From NCBI GenBank assembly GCA_026785975.1, contig JAJAZB010000454.1, forward strand, positions 1 through 38,026: a stretch of 38,026 bases of DNA, written 5' to 3'. Shown piece after piece: positions 18,784 to 27,124 of this stretch. The translations under genes and the position numbers were made by a program. How positions within the stretch are numbered: the stretch's first letter is position 1; each line of letters starts with the position of its first letter. The notes under the pieces are model-generated. The model did not search any database. It was given only the letters and a program-made list of their open reading frames with translations, and was not told where the DNA came from. The DNA is from Cytophagaceae bacterium. Lineage in GTDB: Bacteria > Bacteroidota > Bacteroidia > Cytophagales > Spirosomataceae.

Positions 18784-20280
18784 CTACAATTGCTCAAACA
18801 CCCGCTCCATCGAAACGGCGTGGCCAATCCTTGCTCTGAGTTCGCTGATGGGTACGCGCTCCTGAAGGGTGGTGTCGCGGTCGCGAATCGTCACGGTGTT
18901 GTCGGTCAGCGTCTGGTGGTCGACGGCAATGCAGAACGGCGTCCCGATCAAATCCTGCCGGGTGTAGCGCTTGCCAATGCTGTCGCGTTCTTCGTAAAAT
19001 ACGTTGAAATCGAACTTCAATAAGTTTTGAATTTCGCGGGCTTTTTCGGGCAAACCATCTTTTTTAACCAGGGGTAAAATCGCCGCCTTCACGGGTGCCA
19101 CCGCCGGGTGAAATTTCAGGTACGTCCGCGATTTTCGCTCCTCTCCTTCGCCGTTTGTTTCCTCCGTGTAGGCATTGCAGAGGACGGCCAGAAAGAGGCG
19201 ATCGGCCCCCACGGAGGTTTCCACCACGTAGGGAATGTAGTTGCCGAAGGGCTTGCCCGTCCCGTCGAGGTCGTTGTCGAAATACTGCTGTTTCTTTTTG
19301 GAAAGCTCCTGATGGTTTTTCAAATCAAAGTCCGTCCGCGAGTGAATCCCTTCGATTTCTTTGAAACCAAACGGAAATTCGTACTCGATGTCCACGGCGG
19401 CGTTGGCGTAGTGGGCGAGTTTGTCGTGGATGTGGAATTTGAGTTTCTCGGCGGGTAGCCCAACCGCCTTGTGAAAACGCAACCGGGTTTCTTTCCAGCG
19501 TTCGTACCAATCCATTTCGGTGCCGGGGCGCACGAAAAACTGCATCTCCATTTGTTCAAATTCCCGCATCCGAAAGATGAAGTTTCGCGCCACAATTTCA
19601 TTCCGAAACGCCTTCCCAATCTGGGCAATGCCAAACGGAATCTTCATCCGGCCCGATTTCTGAACGTTTAGGAAATTGACAAAAATGCCCTGTGCCGTCT
19701 CTGGGCGCAGATAAATCGTACTCGCATCGTCGGACACGGCCCCCACCTGCGTACTGAACATGAGGTTGAATTGCCGCACTTCGGTCCAGTTGGTCGTACC
19801 AGACAGGGGGCAGGCGATGTTCTCCGAAATAATCAATTCGCGTACCCCGGCCAAAGCGCCTGCGTCGAGCAAGCGGCCCATTTGCTGCAAGAGCGCGTGA
19901 CCGCGCTCGGCATCGCCCTCAACGGCGTACATTTCGGCTTTGGCTTCCAGCAATTGGTCGGCGCGGTAGCGTTTTTGGCTGTCGCGGTTGTCGATCATCG
20001 GGTCGTTAAACGAGTCGATGTGGCCCGAGGCTTTCCAGGTGAGCGGGTGCATAAAAATGGCCGCGTCGATGCCCACCACATTATCGTTGAGCATCGTCAT
20101 GGCCTTCCACCAGAGCGATTTGAGGTTATTTTTTAGCTCGACGCCGTTCTGACCGTAGTCGTACACGGCTTGTAATCCGTCGTAAATTTCGGAAGAGGGG
20201 AACACGAATCCATATTCTTTGGCGTGGCCAATGATGTCTTTGAGGGTACTCGCCGTGTCAGATAATTTGGGTTCAGCCAT
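18784..20280 (-). CDS. glyS: glycine--tRNA ligase (single-chain class II)
   Basis: GlyRS motifs YGFVFPSSEIYDGLQAVYDYGQNGVELKNNLK, LRPETAQGIFVNF, GKAFRNEI. Confidence 0.95.
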   Translation of the reverse strand: MAEPKLSDTASTLKDIIGHAKEYGFVFPSSEIYDGLQAVYDYGQNGVELKNNLKSLWWKAMTMLNDNVVGIDAAIFMHPLTWKASGHIDSFNDPMIDNRDSQKRYRADQLLEAKAEMYAVEGDAERGHALLQQMGRLLDAGALAGVRELIISENIACPLSGTTNWTEVRQFNLMFSTQVGAVSDDASTIYLRPETAQGIFVNFLNVQKSGRMKIPFGIAQIGKAFRNEIVARNFIFRMREFEQMEMQFFVRPGTEMDWYERWKETRLRFHKAVGLPAEKLKFHIHDKLAHYANAAVDIEYEFPFGFKEIEGIHSRTDFDLKNHQELSKKKQQYFDNDLDGTGKPFGNYIPYVVETSVGADRLFLAVLCNAYTEETNGEGEERKSRTYLKFHPAVAPVKAAILPLVKKDGLPEKAREIQNLLKFDFNVFYEERDSIGKRYTRQDLIGTPFCIAVDHQTLTDNTVTIRDRDTTLQERVPISELRARIGHAVSMERVFEQL

Positions 20281-20327
20281 TGGGATTTTTGTCGGTAACG
20301 TCGTCGGATGGATTCAATTTGAGCGGG

Positions 20328-20335
20328 CAAAGATA
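20328..20335 (-). promoter_or_regulatory. -7 element (TATCTTTG, TAnnTTTG) for glyS
   Basis: minus strand TATCTTTG about 48 nt upstream of the glyS start; no clear -33 element. Confidence 0.5.
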
Positions 20336-20362
20336 CGGTTTCGGGTGAAACTACGCCGGAAC

Positions 20363-20392
20363 TTGCGGCGGATCGGGGTTTTTCTACCTTTG
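20363..20392 (+). promoter_or_regulatory. Bacteroidota-type promoter for the HhH protein (TTG-N19-TACCTTTG)
   Basis: -33-like TTG at 20363 and TAnnTTTG at 20385-20392, 19-nt spacing. Confidence 0.6.
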
Positions 20393-20428
20393 CGTCGACC
20401 CCCTTCCGACGCTTCAAACCCCCACGCC

Positions 20429-21409
20429 ATGCTTCGCCGAATTCGCCGCGCCATCCAGGACTATTTCGGCTTCAACCCCACCGAAACCAGGGCTTTCCTG
20501 CTCCTCATGCTGGTGGTCGTAGTGGCGTTGCTGTTGCCGTTTGCGTTCGACTACTGGCCTTCGTCCCTCCCCGATACGACCAAAGCCGACCAGCAAAAAC
20601 TCGATAGCCTCGTGGCCGGACTGCAAATCCGACAAAAAGAAGCCCGCCCAAATCGCTACGCCCGCCGGGGTGCTGACCGCGACAGCGAGCCGGAAGCCGA
20701 TGCGCCGCCTGCGCGGTTGTTTGCGTTCGATCCCAACCAAATTTCTGCCCAACAGTGGCAACAACTCGGTCTGCCGCGCTGGCTGGGGGAGCGCATCGTG
20801 AAGTACCGAACCAAAGGGGGGCAGTTTCGTAAAAAAGAGGATTTGAAGAAAATATACGACTTCCCGGCGGAGACCTACGAGCGATTGGAGCCGTACATTC
20901 AACTACCGGGTACAACAACGTCGGTTGGAAAGTTCAACGAATCCGATGTTACGGCCCCGACCATCGAGTTACCCAAACCCGCTCCCTCGGAACCGAAATT
21001 CGCCGCCAAAGTCCCCTTCACCTTCGACCTCAACGCCGGTGACACGACCGAATTCAAGCGCATTTACGGCATCGGTTCCAAGCTGTCCGTGCGCATCATC
21101 AAGTACCGGGAAAGTTTGGGTGGTTTTTACGCCGAAAATCAGATTCGGGACGTTTGGGGCCTCGACTCGTCGGTGGTCGACGAGTTGTTCAAACACGCCA
21201 CTTTACGCAGCCCGCAGGTGCGCAAATTGAACGTTAACGCCGCCAGCCTGGAGCAGTTGAAGCACCCCTACCTCAAACCCTACGTGGCCAAAGCGATCAT
21301 CGCCTACCGCCAGCAGCACGGCCCGTATGGGTCGGCCACCGAGTTGAGTAATGTAAAAGTCCTGGATGGAAAGACGTTGGAAAAGCTGACGCCGTATCTT
21401 GAATTTTAA
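20429..21409 (+). CDS. helix-hairpin-helix (ComEA-like) DNA-binding protein
   Basis: N-terminal TM; three HhH-like repeats (LPRWLGERIVKYRTKGGQFRKKEDLKKIYDF; IYGIGSKLSVRIIKYRESLGGFYAENQIRDVWGL; LKPYVAKAIIAYRQQHGPYGSATELSNV). Start taken as ATG 20429. Confidence 0.82.
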   Translation: MLRRIRRAIQDYFGFNPTETRAFLLLMLVVVVALLLPFAFDYWPSSLPDTTKADQQKLDSLVAGLQIRQKEARPNRYARRGADRDSEPEADAPPARLFAFDPNQISAQQWQQLGLPRWLGERIVKYRTKGGQFRKKEDLKKIYDFPAETYERLEPYIQLPGTTTSVGKFNESDVTAPTIELPKPAPSEPKFAAKVPFTFDLNAGDTTEFKRIYGIGSKLSVRIIKYRESLGGFYAENQIRDVWGLDSSVVDELFKHATLRSPQVRKLNVNAASLEQLKHPYLKPYVAKAIIAYRQQHGPYGSATELSNVKVLDGKTLEKLTPYLEF

Positions 21410-21450
21410 GACCGTTTCCTGGAATTAAAGTCCACGCTGGTAGTTCGCGC

Positions 21451-21864
21451 CTACTTATCGGAGAGGAAATTTGTAATTGTCAGGATAATAGTCTCGCCGC
21501 ATTTTTGTAGGTTGAGCAAATCTTTATCGCCCGTGATCAGATGAGTAGCCCTTCCATCAATAGCGAGTGATAAAAGGAAATTATCTTTTGGGTCCCGACA
21601 AGTAGTAATTTCGCTGGTAACCATCACAAAATCAGCGCGTAGGCTAAGTTGCTGCAACAAATCCTGGAGGTCAGTAAGCGAAAAATACTTTTTGAACTTT
21701 GGTCACCTGGCAACCTCTAAAAATTCATCGGGAAGTTCCTGGCTAAAGAGCAAGATGAGAGCGTCGTCTGCAAGTATCTTGTCAAGTCTGGAAAAGTCTT
21801 TTGTCAGCAGAAAGCTAATCCAAAGGTTAGTGTCGATGATAACTCTATCCTTTGTTTCTGGCAT
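21451..21864 (-). pseudogene. PIN-domain toxin interrupted by an in-frame TGA (21705-21703)
   Basis: MPETKDRVIIDTNLWISFLLTKDFSRLDKILADDALILLFSQELPDEFLEVAR*PKFKKYFSLTDLQDLLQQLSLRADFVMVTSEITTCRDPKDNFLLSLAIDGRATHLITGDKDLLNLQKCGETIILTITNFLSDK, same frame on both sides of the stop. Confidence 0.85.
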
Positions 21865-22069
21865 ATCGTTTTACTCTTACTAATTCCACTTCTTTCGTGA
21901 TGTCTTCTGAAGATGGCAGATTCGTTGCCGCTTTTGTACGCAGTTTTGAAACGAATTTCAAGAAGCTATCTTCTGGAGTTTGTCTGATCGCTATCAACTC
22001 AAGATCAGCAAGGTCTTGCAAAAGTTTGCTGGCTTTAGGGTTCAATATATCCACTTGATACGTCGTCAT
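21845..22069 (-). CDS. putative antitoxin of a PIN-type toxin-antitoxin pair
   Basis: 74-aa ORF immediately upstream of and overlapping the PIN toxin start by 20 nt; N-terminus typical of small PIN-partner antitoxins. Confidence 0.72.
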   Translation of the reverse strand: MTTYQVDILNPKASKLLQDLADLELIAIRQTPEDSFLKFVSKLRTKAATNLPSSEDITKEVELVRVKRYARNKG

Positions 22070-22073
22070 AGTT

Positions 22074-22103
22074 CAAATATAGAAAATTCAAGCCGCGTTG
22101 CAA
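22074..22103 (-). promoter_or_regulatory. promoter of the toxin-antitoxin locus (TTG-N19-TATATTTG)
   Basis: minus strand TTG at 22103-22101 and TATATTTG at 22081-22074. Confidence 0.6.
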
Positions 22104-22174
22104 TGTCGCTTAATAAACGCACCAGCAAAGTAATTACGAGCTTACCTTTGTTGTCAGAGCAATCGGGCACCCGT

Positions 22175-23074
22175 TCAAAAATTCGGCTTGAGCAGGTATT
22201 TCGAGTAAAAGTCGTTGATAGCTTTGACCGCTTCGTCGGCGGTATCCACGATGCTGACCAGGTTGAGGTCGCCGGGGTTAATGTTGTGTTCCTCGTGGAG
22301 CATCGTCGTTTCCAGCCAGGCAAATAAGCCCGCCCAGAAGGATCGGCCAACCAACACAATGGGGAATCGCGCGATTTTACCCGTCTGAATTAAGGTTATG
22401 GCTTCAAACAATTCATCGAGGGTACCAAAACCGCCCGGCAACACGATGAAGCCCTGCGCATACTTGACGAACATGACTTTTCGCACGAAGAAAAAGTCAA
22501 AATTGATGCTCTTGTCATAGTCGATGTATTCGTTGGGATACTGCTCATGGGGAAGTTTGATGTTGAGGCCCACGGACTTACCCTTCTGCGCCTGCGCCCC
22601 CTTGTTGGCCGCTTCCATGATGCCCGGTCCGCCCCCGGTGATGACGCCGTAGCCATACTCGACGAGTTCGGCGGCGATTTCTTCCGCGATTTTGTAGTAT
22701 TTATTATCCGCTGTTGTCCGCGCCGAACCGAAAATCGAGACACAGGGGCCAATCTTGGCAAGGCGGTCGAAGCCTTCCACAAATTCGGCCATGACTTTGA
22801 AAACGACCCACGAATCGTTGCTTTTAATTTCGTTCCAGTTGCGGTCCTGAAAGGCCTCCCTGATTTTAGCTTCATCCGCCGGAACCGCCGGGTTCATCAG
22901 CGAAACGTCGGTCAGTATATTTTCGGGTAGACCTTCCTGATTGTATTGGGGTAGCTTGGGGTTTTGATTCGTAGCCGCGCTGTCTATTCTAGGCAATCCG
23001 TTGGTAATTACTTGATTAGAATCCATACTTGCTGTACTTATTTTAAAATTCAGGACGAGTGAAAAGTAACTCAC
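22175..23074 (-). CDS. LOG family / TIGR00730 Rossmann-fold protein
   Basis: PGGFGTLDE and GGGPGIMEAANKGA motifs; likely true start near 23026 (MDSNQVITNG). Confidence 0.9.
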   Translation of the reverse strand: MSYFSLVLNFKISTASMDSNQVITNGLPRIDSAATNQNPKLPQYNQEGLPENILTDVSLMNPAVPADEAKIREAFQDRNWNEIKSNDSWVVFKVMAEFVEGFDRLAKIGPCVSIFGSARTTADNKYYKIAEEIAAELVEYGYGVITGGGPGIMEAANKGAQAQKGKSVGLNIKLPHEQYPNEYIDYDKSINFDFFFVRKVMFVKYAQGFIVLPGGFGTLDELFEAITLIQTGKIARFPIVLVGRSFWAGLFAWLETTMLHEEHNINPGDLNLVSIVDTADEAVKAINDFYSKYLLKPNF

Positions 23075-23182
23075 CGCCTAAATGGGAATCACTAACTTTA
23101 CCACGGGTGCATTTAGCGCCGGGCGGATTTTACTAACGCCAATCCATCCAAAATTGTTACAAAAAGCATTCCTCCCTTTTCA

Positions 23183-23617
23183 ATGTCTCTTCGCATTGCC
23201 GTTGGCGCAGACCACGCCGGGTTTTCCCTCAAAAAAGCCATTGCCGACCACTTGAGTTTGCAGGGCCACCAGGTCACTGATTTTGGAACGTATTCGACGG
23301 AATCCGCCGACTACCCCGATTTTGCGCATTTGGTCGCCTACGCCGTCGAGCGCGGTGAATCGGCGTGGGGCATCCTCGTTTGCGGCAGCGCCAACGGGGT
23401 AGCCATCACCGCCAACAAACACCAGGGAATTCGGGCCGGGCTGGCCTGGAACCCGGAAGTGGCCGCCCTCGTGCGCCAGCACAACGACGCCAATGTGCTC
23501 TGCCTGCCGTCGCGGTTTATCACTCTCGAACAAGCGTTGGAGTGCGTTGATATTTTCCTGAAAACTACCTTTGAAGGCGGGCGGCATCAACGGCGGGTCG
23601 CCAAAATCGGTTGTTAA
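23183..23617 (+). CDS. rpiB: ribose 5-phosphate isomerase B
   Basis: RIAVGADHAGFSLKKAIADHL; CGSANGVAITANKHQGIRAGLAW. Confidence 0.95.
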   Translation: MSLRIAVGADHAGFSLKKAIADHLSLQGHQVTDFGTYSTESADYPDFAHLVAYAVERGESAWGILVCGSANGVAITANKHQGIRAGLAWNPEVAALVRQHNDANVLCLPSRFITLEQALECVDIFLKTTFEGGRHQRRVAKIGC

Positions 23618-23677
23618 GTTATTGGTTATTAAGCTATTGGAAATTGAACCAGTAACCCAATAACTCAATAACCAACA
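23609..23677. repeat. imperfect intergenic inverted repeat of ~7-nt units (gttattg)
   Basis: tgttaagttattggttattaagctattgg / ccagtaacccaataactcaataaccaaca. Confidence 0.75.
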
Positions 23678-25081
23678 TCAAACTCGCCGGTAAATGCCTT
23701 CCCCCACTTTCCGATACCGCCGTTGCAGGGCCGGAATGCGCTGGAAAAGTTTCGGCACCAACGCTTGCCGGTCGATGATGTACTCCGGCGGATCCTGCTC
23801 GAAGTTGCGCAGAATGTTGATGACGTTGTCGTAATTATCGAGGTGTTCGAGGTCGTAGCGGGCCAACTTCCAGTTGAGGTAGGGCGTGGCGGGAAAATTG
23901 TCGCGGTATTCGCTCAGGGCGTCGCCCAGCACGATGATGCGCTTGCCCCGAATGTCGGGGGGCAGGTTGGGGGGTTGCAACCGCAGTGCCGCCAGTTGAC
24001 CAGTCACGGTGTTGCCAAAAATCGGGTACACGGTCTGGTAGCAAATCAGCAACACGCCCCCGAAAAAAAACAAAAAAATAAGTTCGGGCACCCACTGCCG
24101 CCGGAACGAGGTGAAAAAATGCACACAGAAGAAGGTCACGCAGGGCGCAAACACGATAAATTGCATGGGGGCCAGGAAGGGCATCAGCGCCACCGATAAA
24201 ACGGACGTAACGGCCCAGAATACCATGATTTGTTGGGCACGCGTCTGAAAGTTGGTGTAGCGCCCGTAGTTGAGGATTCGGAAAAACCCGAGTACCGCCA
24301 CCGTTAGCGGCAACACCACCGCCAGCAGCAAACTTTGAAAATCGTTGAGATTGTACTGCCTGATTTGAAAAACAGACGCCAGAAAAATCCGGCTAAATGC
24401 CTCATAATTTCCATCCAGGTAGTAAAATAACGCCGTCAGTAGGAAAGGAAACAGAAAGCCAAAGAGATTCAGGAAATGTTGCCGAAAACTCGCCCCGCTG
24501 TACAACACCAACGAAACAACGGCCCAGATAATAAATAGCCCTGCTGGTGGGTAAAATAGCCCCGCAGTACTGATGTAAAAGCCAATTTCAAAGACTTCAT
24601 CGGTCGCACCCGCGCGATTCAGTTGTTTGAGCAGGGTGCCCAATGCCAGGAGTAAAAACAGTGAAGCCAGCAGGGCGGGCGAAAGCGTAAAACAGTCCAC
24701 GGAGCCACTCAGCACGACCAAATAGAGCAATCCGGGAATGAAATTTCGTTCGGGAAACACGCCCCGCCGGTGCATGATTTCGTTGAAATACACGACCTGA
24801 ATGGCCGAGCACAGCAGCGCCGCCACCTCATAAGCCGCCTGCGACCGCCCGAAAACCGCATCCAGGCCCGCGTACACCAATGCCGCCAGCGGGGCCGTGC
24901 TATCCCACACGTCGACGTATAGCATGAAGCCCTTGTTGAGTTGTTCCCCCAGCAACATCCATTGCAATTCGGGCACCAACAGCGGTAGCCCGGTCACGTA
25001 CACCGGCAGCCGCACCAGCACGAGCAGTACCAGCAAACTGAAAACTTGAAAAACGGCGTTTGAACGGAAGAAACTTAACAC
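23678..25081 (-). CDS. multi-pass membrane protein (conserved hypothetical)
   Basis: about ten hydrophobic segments; C-terminal soluble tail. Confidence 0.7.
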   Translation of the reverse strand: MLSFFRSNAVFQVFSLLVLLVLVRLPVYVTGLPLLVPELQWMLLGEQLNKGFMLYVDVWDSTAPLAALVYAGLDAVFGRSQAAYEVAALLCSAIQVVYFNEIMHRRGVFPERNFIPGLLYLVVLSGSVDCFTLSPALLASLFLLLALGTLLKQLNRAGATDEVFEIGFYISTAGLFYPPAGLFIIWAVVSLVLYSGASFRQHFLNLFGFLFPFLLTALFYYLDGNYEAFSRIFLASVFQIRQYNLNDFQSLLLAVVLPLTVAVLGFFRILNYGRYTNFQTRAQQIMVFWAVTSVLSVALMPFLAPMQFIVFAPCVTFFCVHFFTSFRRQWVPELIFLFFFGGVLLICYQTVYPIFGNTVTGQLAALRLQPPNLPPDIRGKRIIVLGDALSEYRDNFPATPYLNWKLARYDLEHLDNYDNVINILRNFEQDPPEYIIDRQALVPKLFQRIPALQRRYRKVGEGIYRRV

Positions 25082-25352
25082 GTGCGGAGGGCAAAAAGTG
25101 GGGTGGGTCGTTGGGCCTGTCAGGCGGCTTCAGTTGACAAAGTACGCCACTTTTCCCGTTAAACTTTTCAAGCCCCTCCCCAAAATCCCCGGAATTGCGG
25201 ATATTTGTAGTAAAGTCGTCCAGCCTTCTTCGCTCGTCAATGTCGACGAAAGGCACGACTATTTACCGCCGCTTCCGTACTTTTTATTCGCCGGTTTCAG
25301 GTCGTGGATTTACGCAATTTTGACCTGTAAACTGCCTTTTGTGACTTAAACC

Positions 25353-25724
25353 ATGGATTCCAAACGACAGCAAAAATTCGCCCGGCAGATTCAGAAAGAC
25401 CTGGGCGAAATTTTTCAACGCGACGCCCGCAGCCATTTTGAAGGGGCATTTATTACCGTGACCGACGTGAAAGTAACCCCCGACATGGGCATTGCGCGGG
25501 TTTACCTGAGCTTTCTGCTGGTCAAAGACCGCGAGGGGACACTTGAGTTGATTCGGGGGAAAACGAAGACCGTCCGGCAGATTCTCGCCAACCGGATCCG
25601 CCACCAGGTGCGCGTCATTCCGGAGTTGCAGTTTTTCCTCGACGATACCGCCGAATACGCCGCCAAAATGGATGCGCTGTTTGCCGATTTAGTCATTCCC
25701 CCGGCCCCGGCTGAGGAGGAGTGA
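25353..25724 (+). CDS. rbfA: ribosome-binding factor A
   Basis: KFARQIQKDLGEIFQRD...VTDVKVTPDMGIARVYLSF...IRHQVRVIPELQFFLDDTAEYAAKMD. Confidence 0.93.
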   Translation: MDSKRQQKFARQIQKDLGEIFQRDARSHFEGAFITVTDVKVTPDMGIARVYLSFLLVKDREGTLELIRGKTKTVRQILANRIRHQVRVIPELQFFLDDTAEYAAKMDALFADLVIPPAPAEEE

Positions 25725-25812
25725 GTGCTTGGTGCTTAGTGCATCGTCGCAGTGCAGAGTTTCACTTTACAACCAAGCACCGCGCACGATGCACCGGGCA
25801 CTAAGTACCAAA
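25722..25812. repeat. imperfect intergenic inverted repeat of ~7-nt units (gtgcttg/gtgctta)
   Basis: ggtgcttagtgcatcgtcgcagtgc / gcaccgcgcacgatgcaccgggcactaagtacc. Confidence 0.75.
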
Positions 25813-25821
25813 TTCAAAATT

Positions 25822-27045
25822 ATGTTCCTCGCCATCCGCATTGCCCGACGGTATTTTTTCTCGAAAAAAAAGAAAACGTTTATCAGCCTGATCGCCAACA
25901 TTTCGATGTTGGGCGTGGGCGTGGGCGCGATGGCGCTGGTGATTGTGTTGTCGGTGTTCAACGGCCTGGAAGATTTCAACCGACAGTTGTTTCGGACTTT
26001 CGATGCCGATCTGAAAATTAGTCCACGGCAGGGGAAAACGTTCAGTCTCAACGGCGAGGTTTTTCAGCAAGTCCGGCGGGTTCCGGGGGTGCTGACCGTG
26101 GCGCAGGTTTTGGAAGAAAATGCCCTGTTGCAGTACCGGGGCCGCCGCGACGTGGTGACGATCCGGGGCGTTGACGATAATTTTGCTACCCGCCCGCAAA
26201 TGGATACGGCGCTCGTGGAGGGTTCGCTCACCTTGCAGGCGGGAACCGAACCGTTTGCCGTGCTGGGTTACGGCGTCGCCCAGAGCCTGGGCGTAATTGT
26301 GGAGGATGACCTCGCGCCGCTCGAAGTCTGGTATCCGCGCCGCGATGCCAACCTGACCCTGCCCACCGACGATGCCTTCGTCCGCGAAGCGATCCGGCCG
26401 GGGGGCGTTTTCAGTATCGAGCAGCAGTACGACGACAATTACGTAATTGTGCCGCTGTCGTTTGCCCAACGGTTGTTTGAAGCGGGCAACCGCCGCACTG
26501 CGCTCGACGTTCGCCTGAAACCAGAAGCTGACCCGCAAACGGTGAAAGCAGATTTGATGGCAATTATGGGTACAAACTTTCAGGTTCAAACGCCCGATGA
26601 GCAGCACATTACGTTATTGCGGGCCATTCAGATCGAGAAGTTCATCGTGTTTGTCACCCTGACGTTGATTATTGCGATGGCCTCGGTCAACATCTATTTT
26701 TCGTTGAGTATGCTCGCCCTCGACAAACAGGACGACGTCCGGGTGCTCTACGCCATGGGCGGAACCCCCGCGCTGGTGCGGGCGATTTTTCTGACGGAGG
26801 GCGCGCTGGTGGCGTTTACCGGGGCCATCGTTGGTTTGGCGCTGGGCGTACTGGTTTGCTGGTTACAACAAGAATTTGGTCTGGTTAAAATGGGCCTGGT
26901 TACCTCGCTGGTCGATGCCTACCCGGTCAAAATGCAAGCCGCCGATTTTGTGTTGACGGGTCTGGCCCTGATTGGCATTACGTTGCTGGCCTCGTACGGC
27001 CCGGCGGTGCAGGCCGCCCGGCGGGGTATCGATCGCAGAAACTGA
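25822..27045 (+). CDS. ABC transporter permease, FtsX/LolC-E family
   Basis: IARRYFFSKKKKTFISLIANISMLGVGVGAMALVIVLSVFNGLEDFNRQLF. Start placed at ATG 25822 rather than 25729. Confidence 0.88.
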   Translation: MFLAIRIARRYFFSKKKKTFISLIANISMLGVGVGAMALVIVLSVFNGLEDFNRQLFRTFDADLKISPRQGKTFSLNGEVFQQVRRVPGVLTVAQVLEENALLQYRGRRDVVTIRGVDDNFATRPQMDTALVEGSLTLQAGTEPFAVLGYGVAQSLGVIVEDDLAPLEVWYPRRDANLTLPTDDAFVREAIRPGGVFSIEQQYDDNYVIVPLSFAQRLFEAGNRRTALDVRLKPEADPQTVKADLMAIMGTNFQVQTPDEQHITLLRAIQIEKFIVFVTLTLIIAMASVNIYFSLSMLALDKQDDVRVLYAMGGTPALVRAIFLTEGALVAFTGAIVGLALGVLVCWLQQEFGLVKMGLVTSLVDAYPVKMQAADFVLTGLALIGITLLASYGPAVQAARRGIDRRN

Positions 27046-27124
27046 TTGGTTATGAAATTTGCCGGTCCGGTATCTTTAAATGAGATAAGATTTCGTTTAT
27101 CGAAACGTGTGGCCTTTTCCCACT

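Noticed and set aside
21703-21705. Selenocysteine insertion at the TGA in the PIN gene
   Set aside because: No SECIS-like hairpin or selenoprotein context was evident; family expects Arg here, so a nonsense mutation is simpler
5780-25812. CRISPR array interpretation of the heptad repeats
   Set aside because: Units are ~7 nt, arranged as two inverted arms without unique spacers, and there are no cas genes in the window
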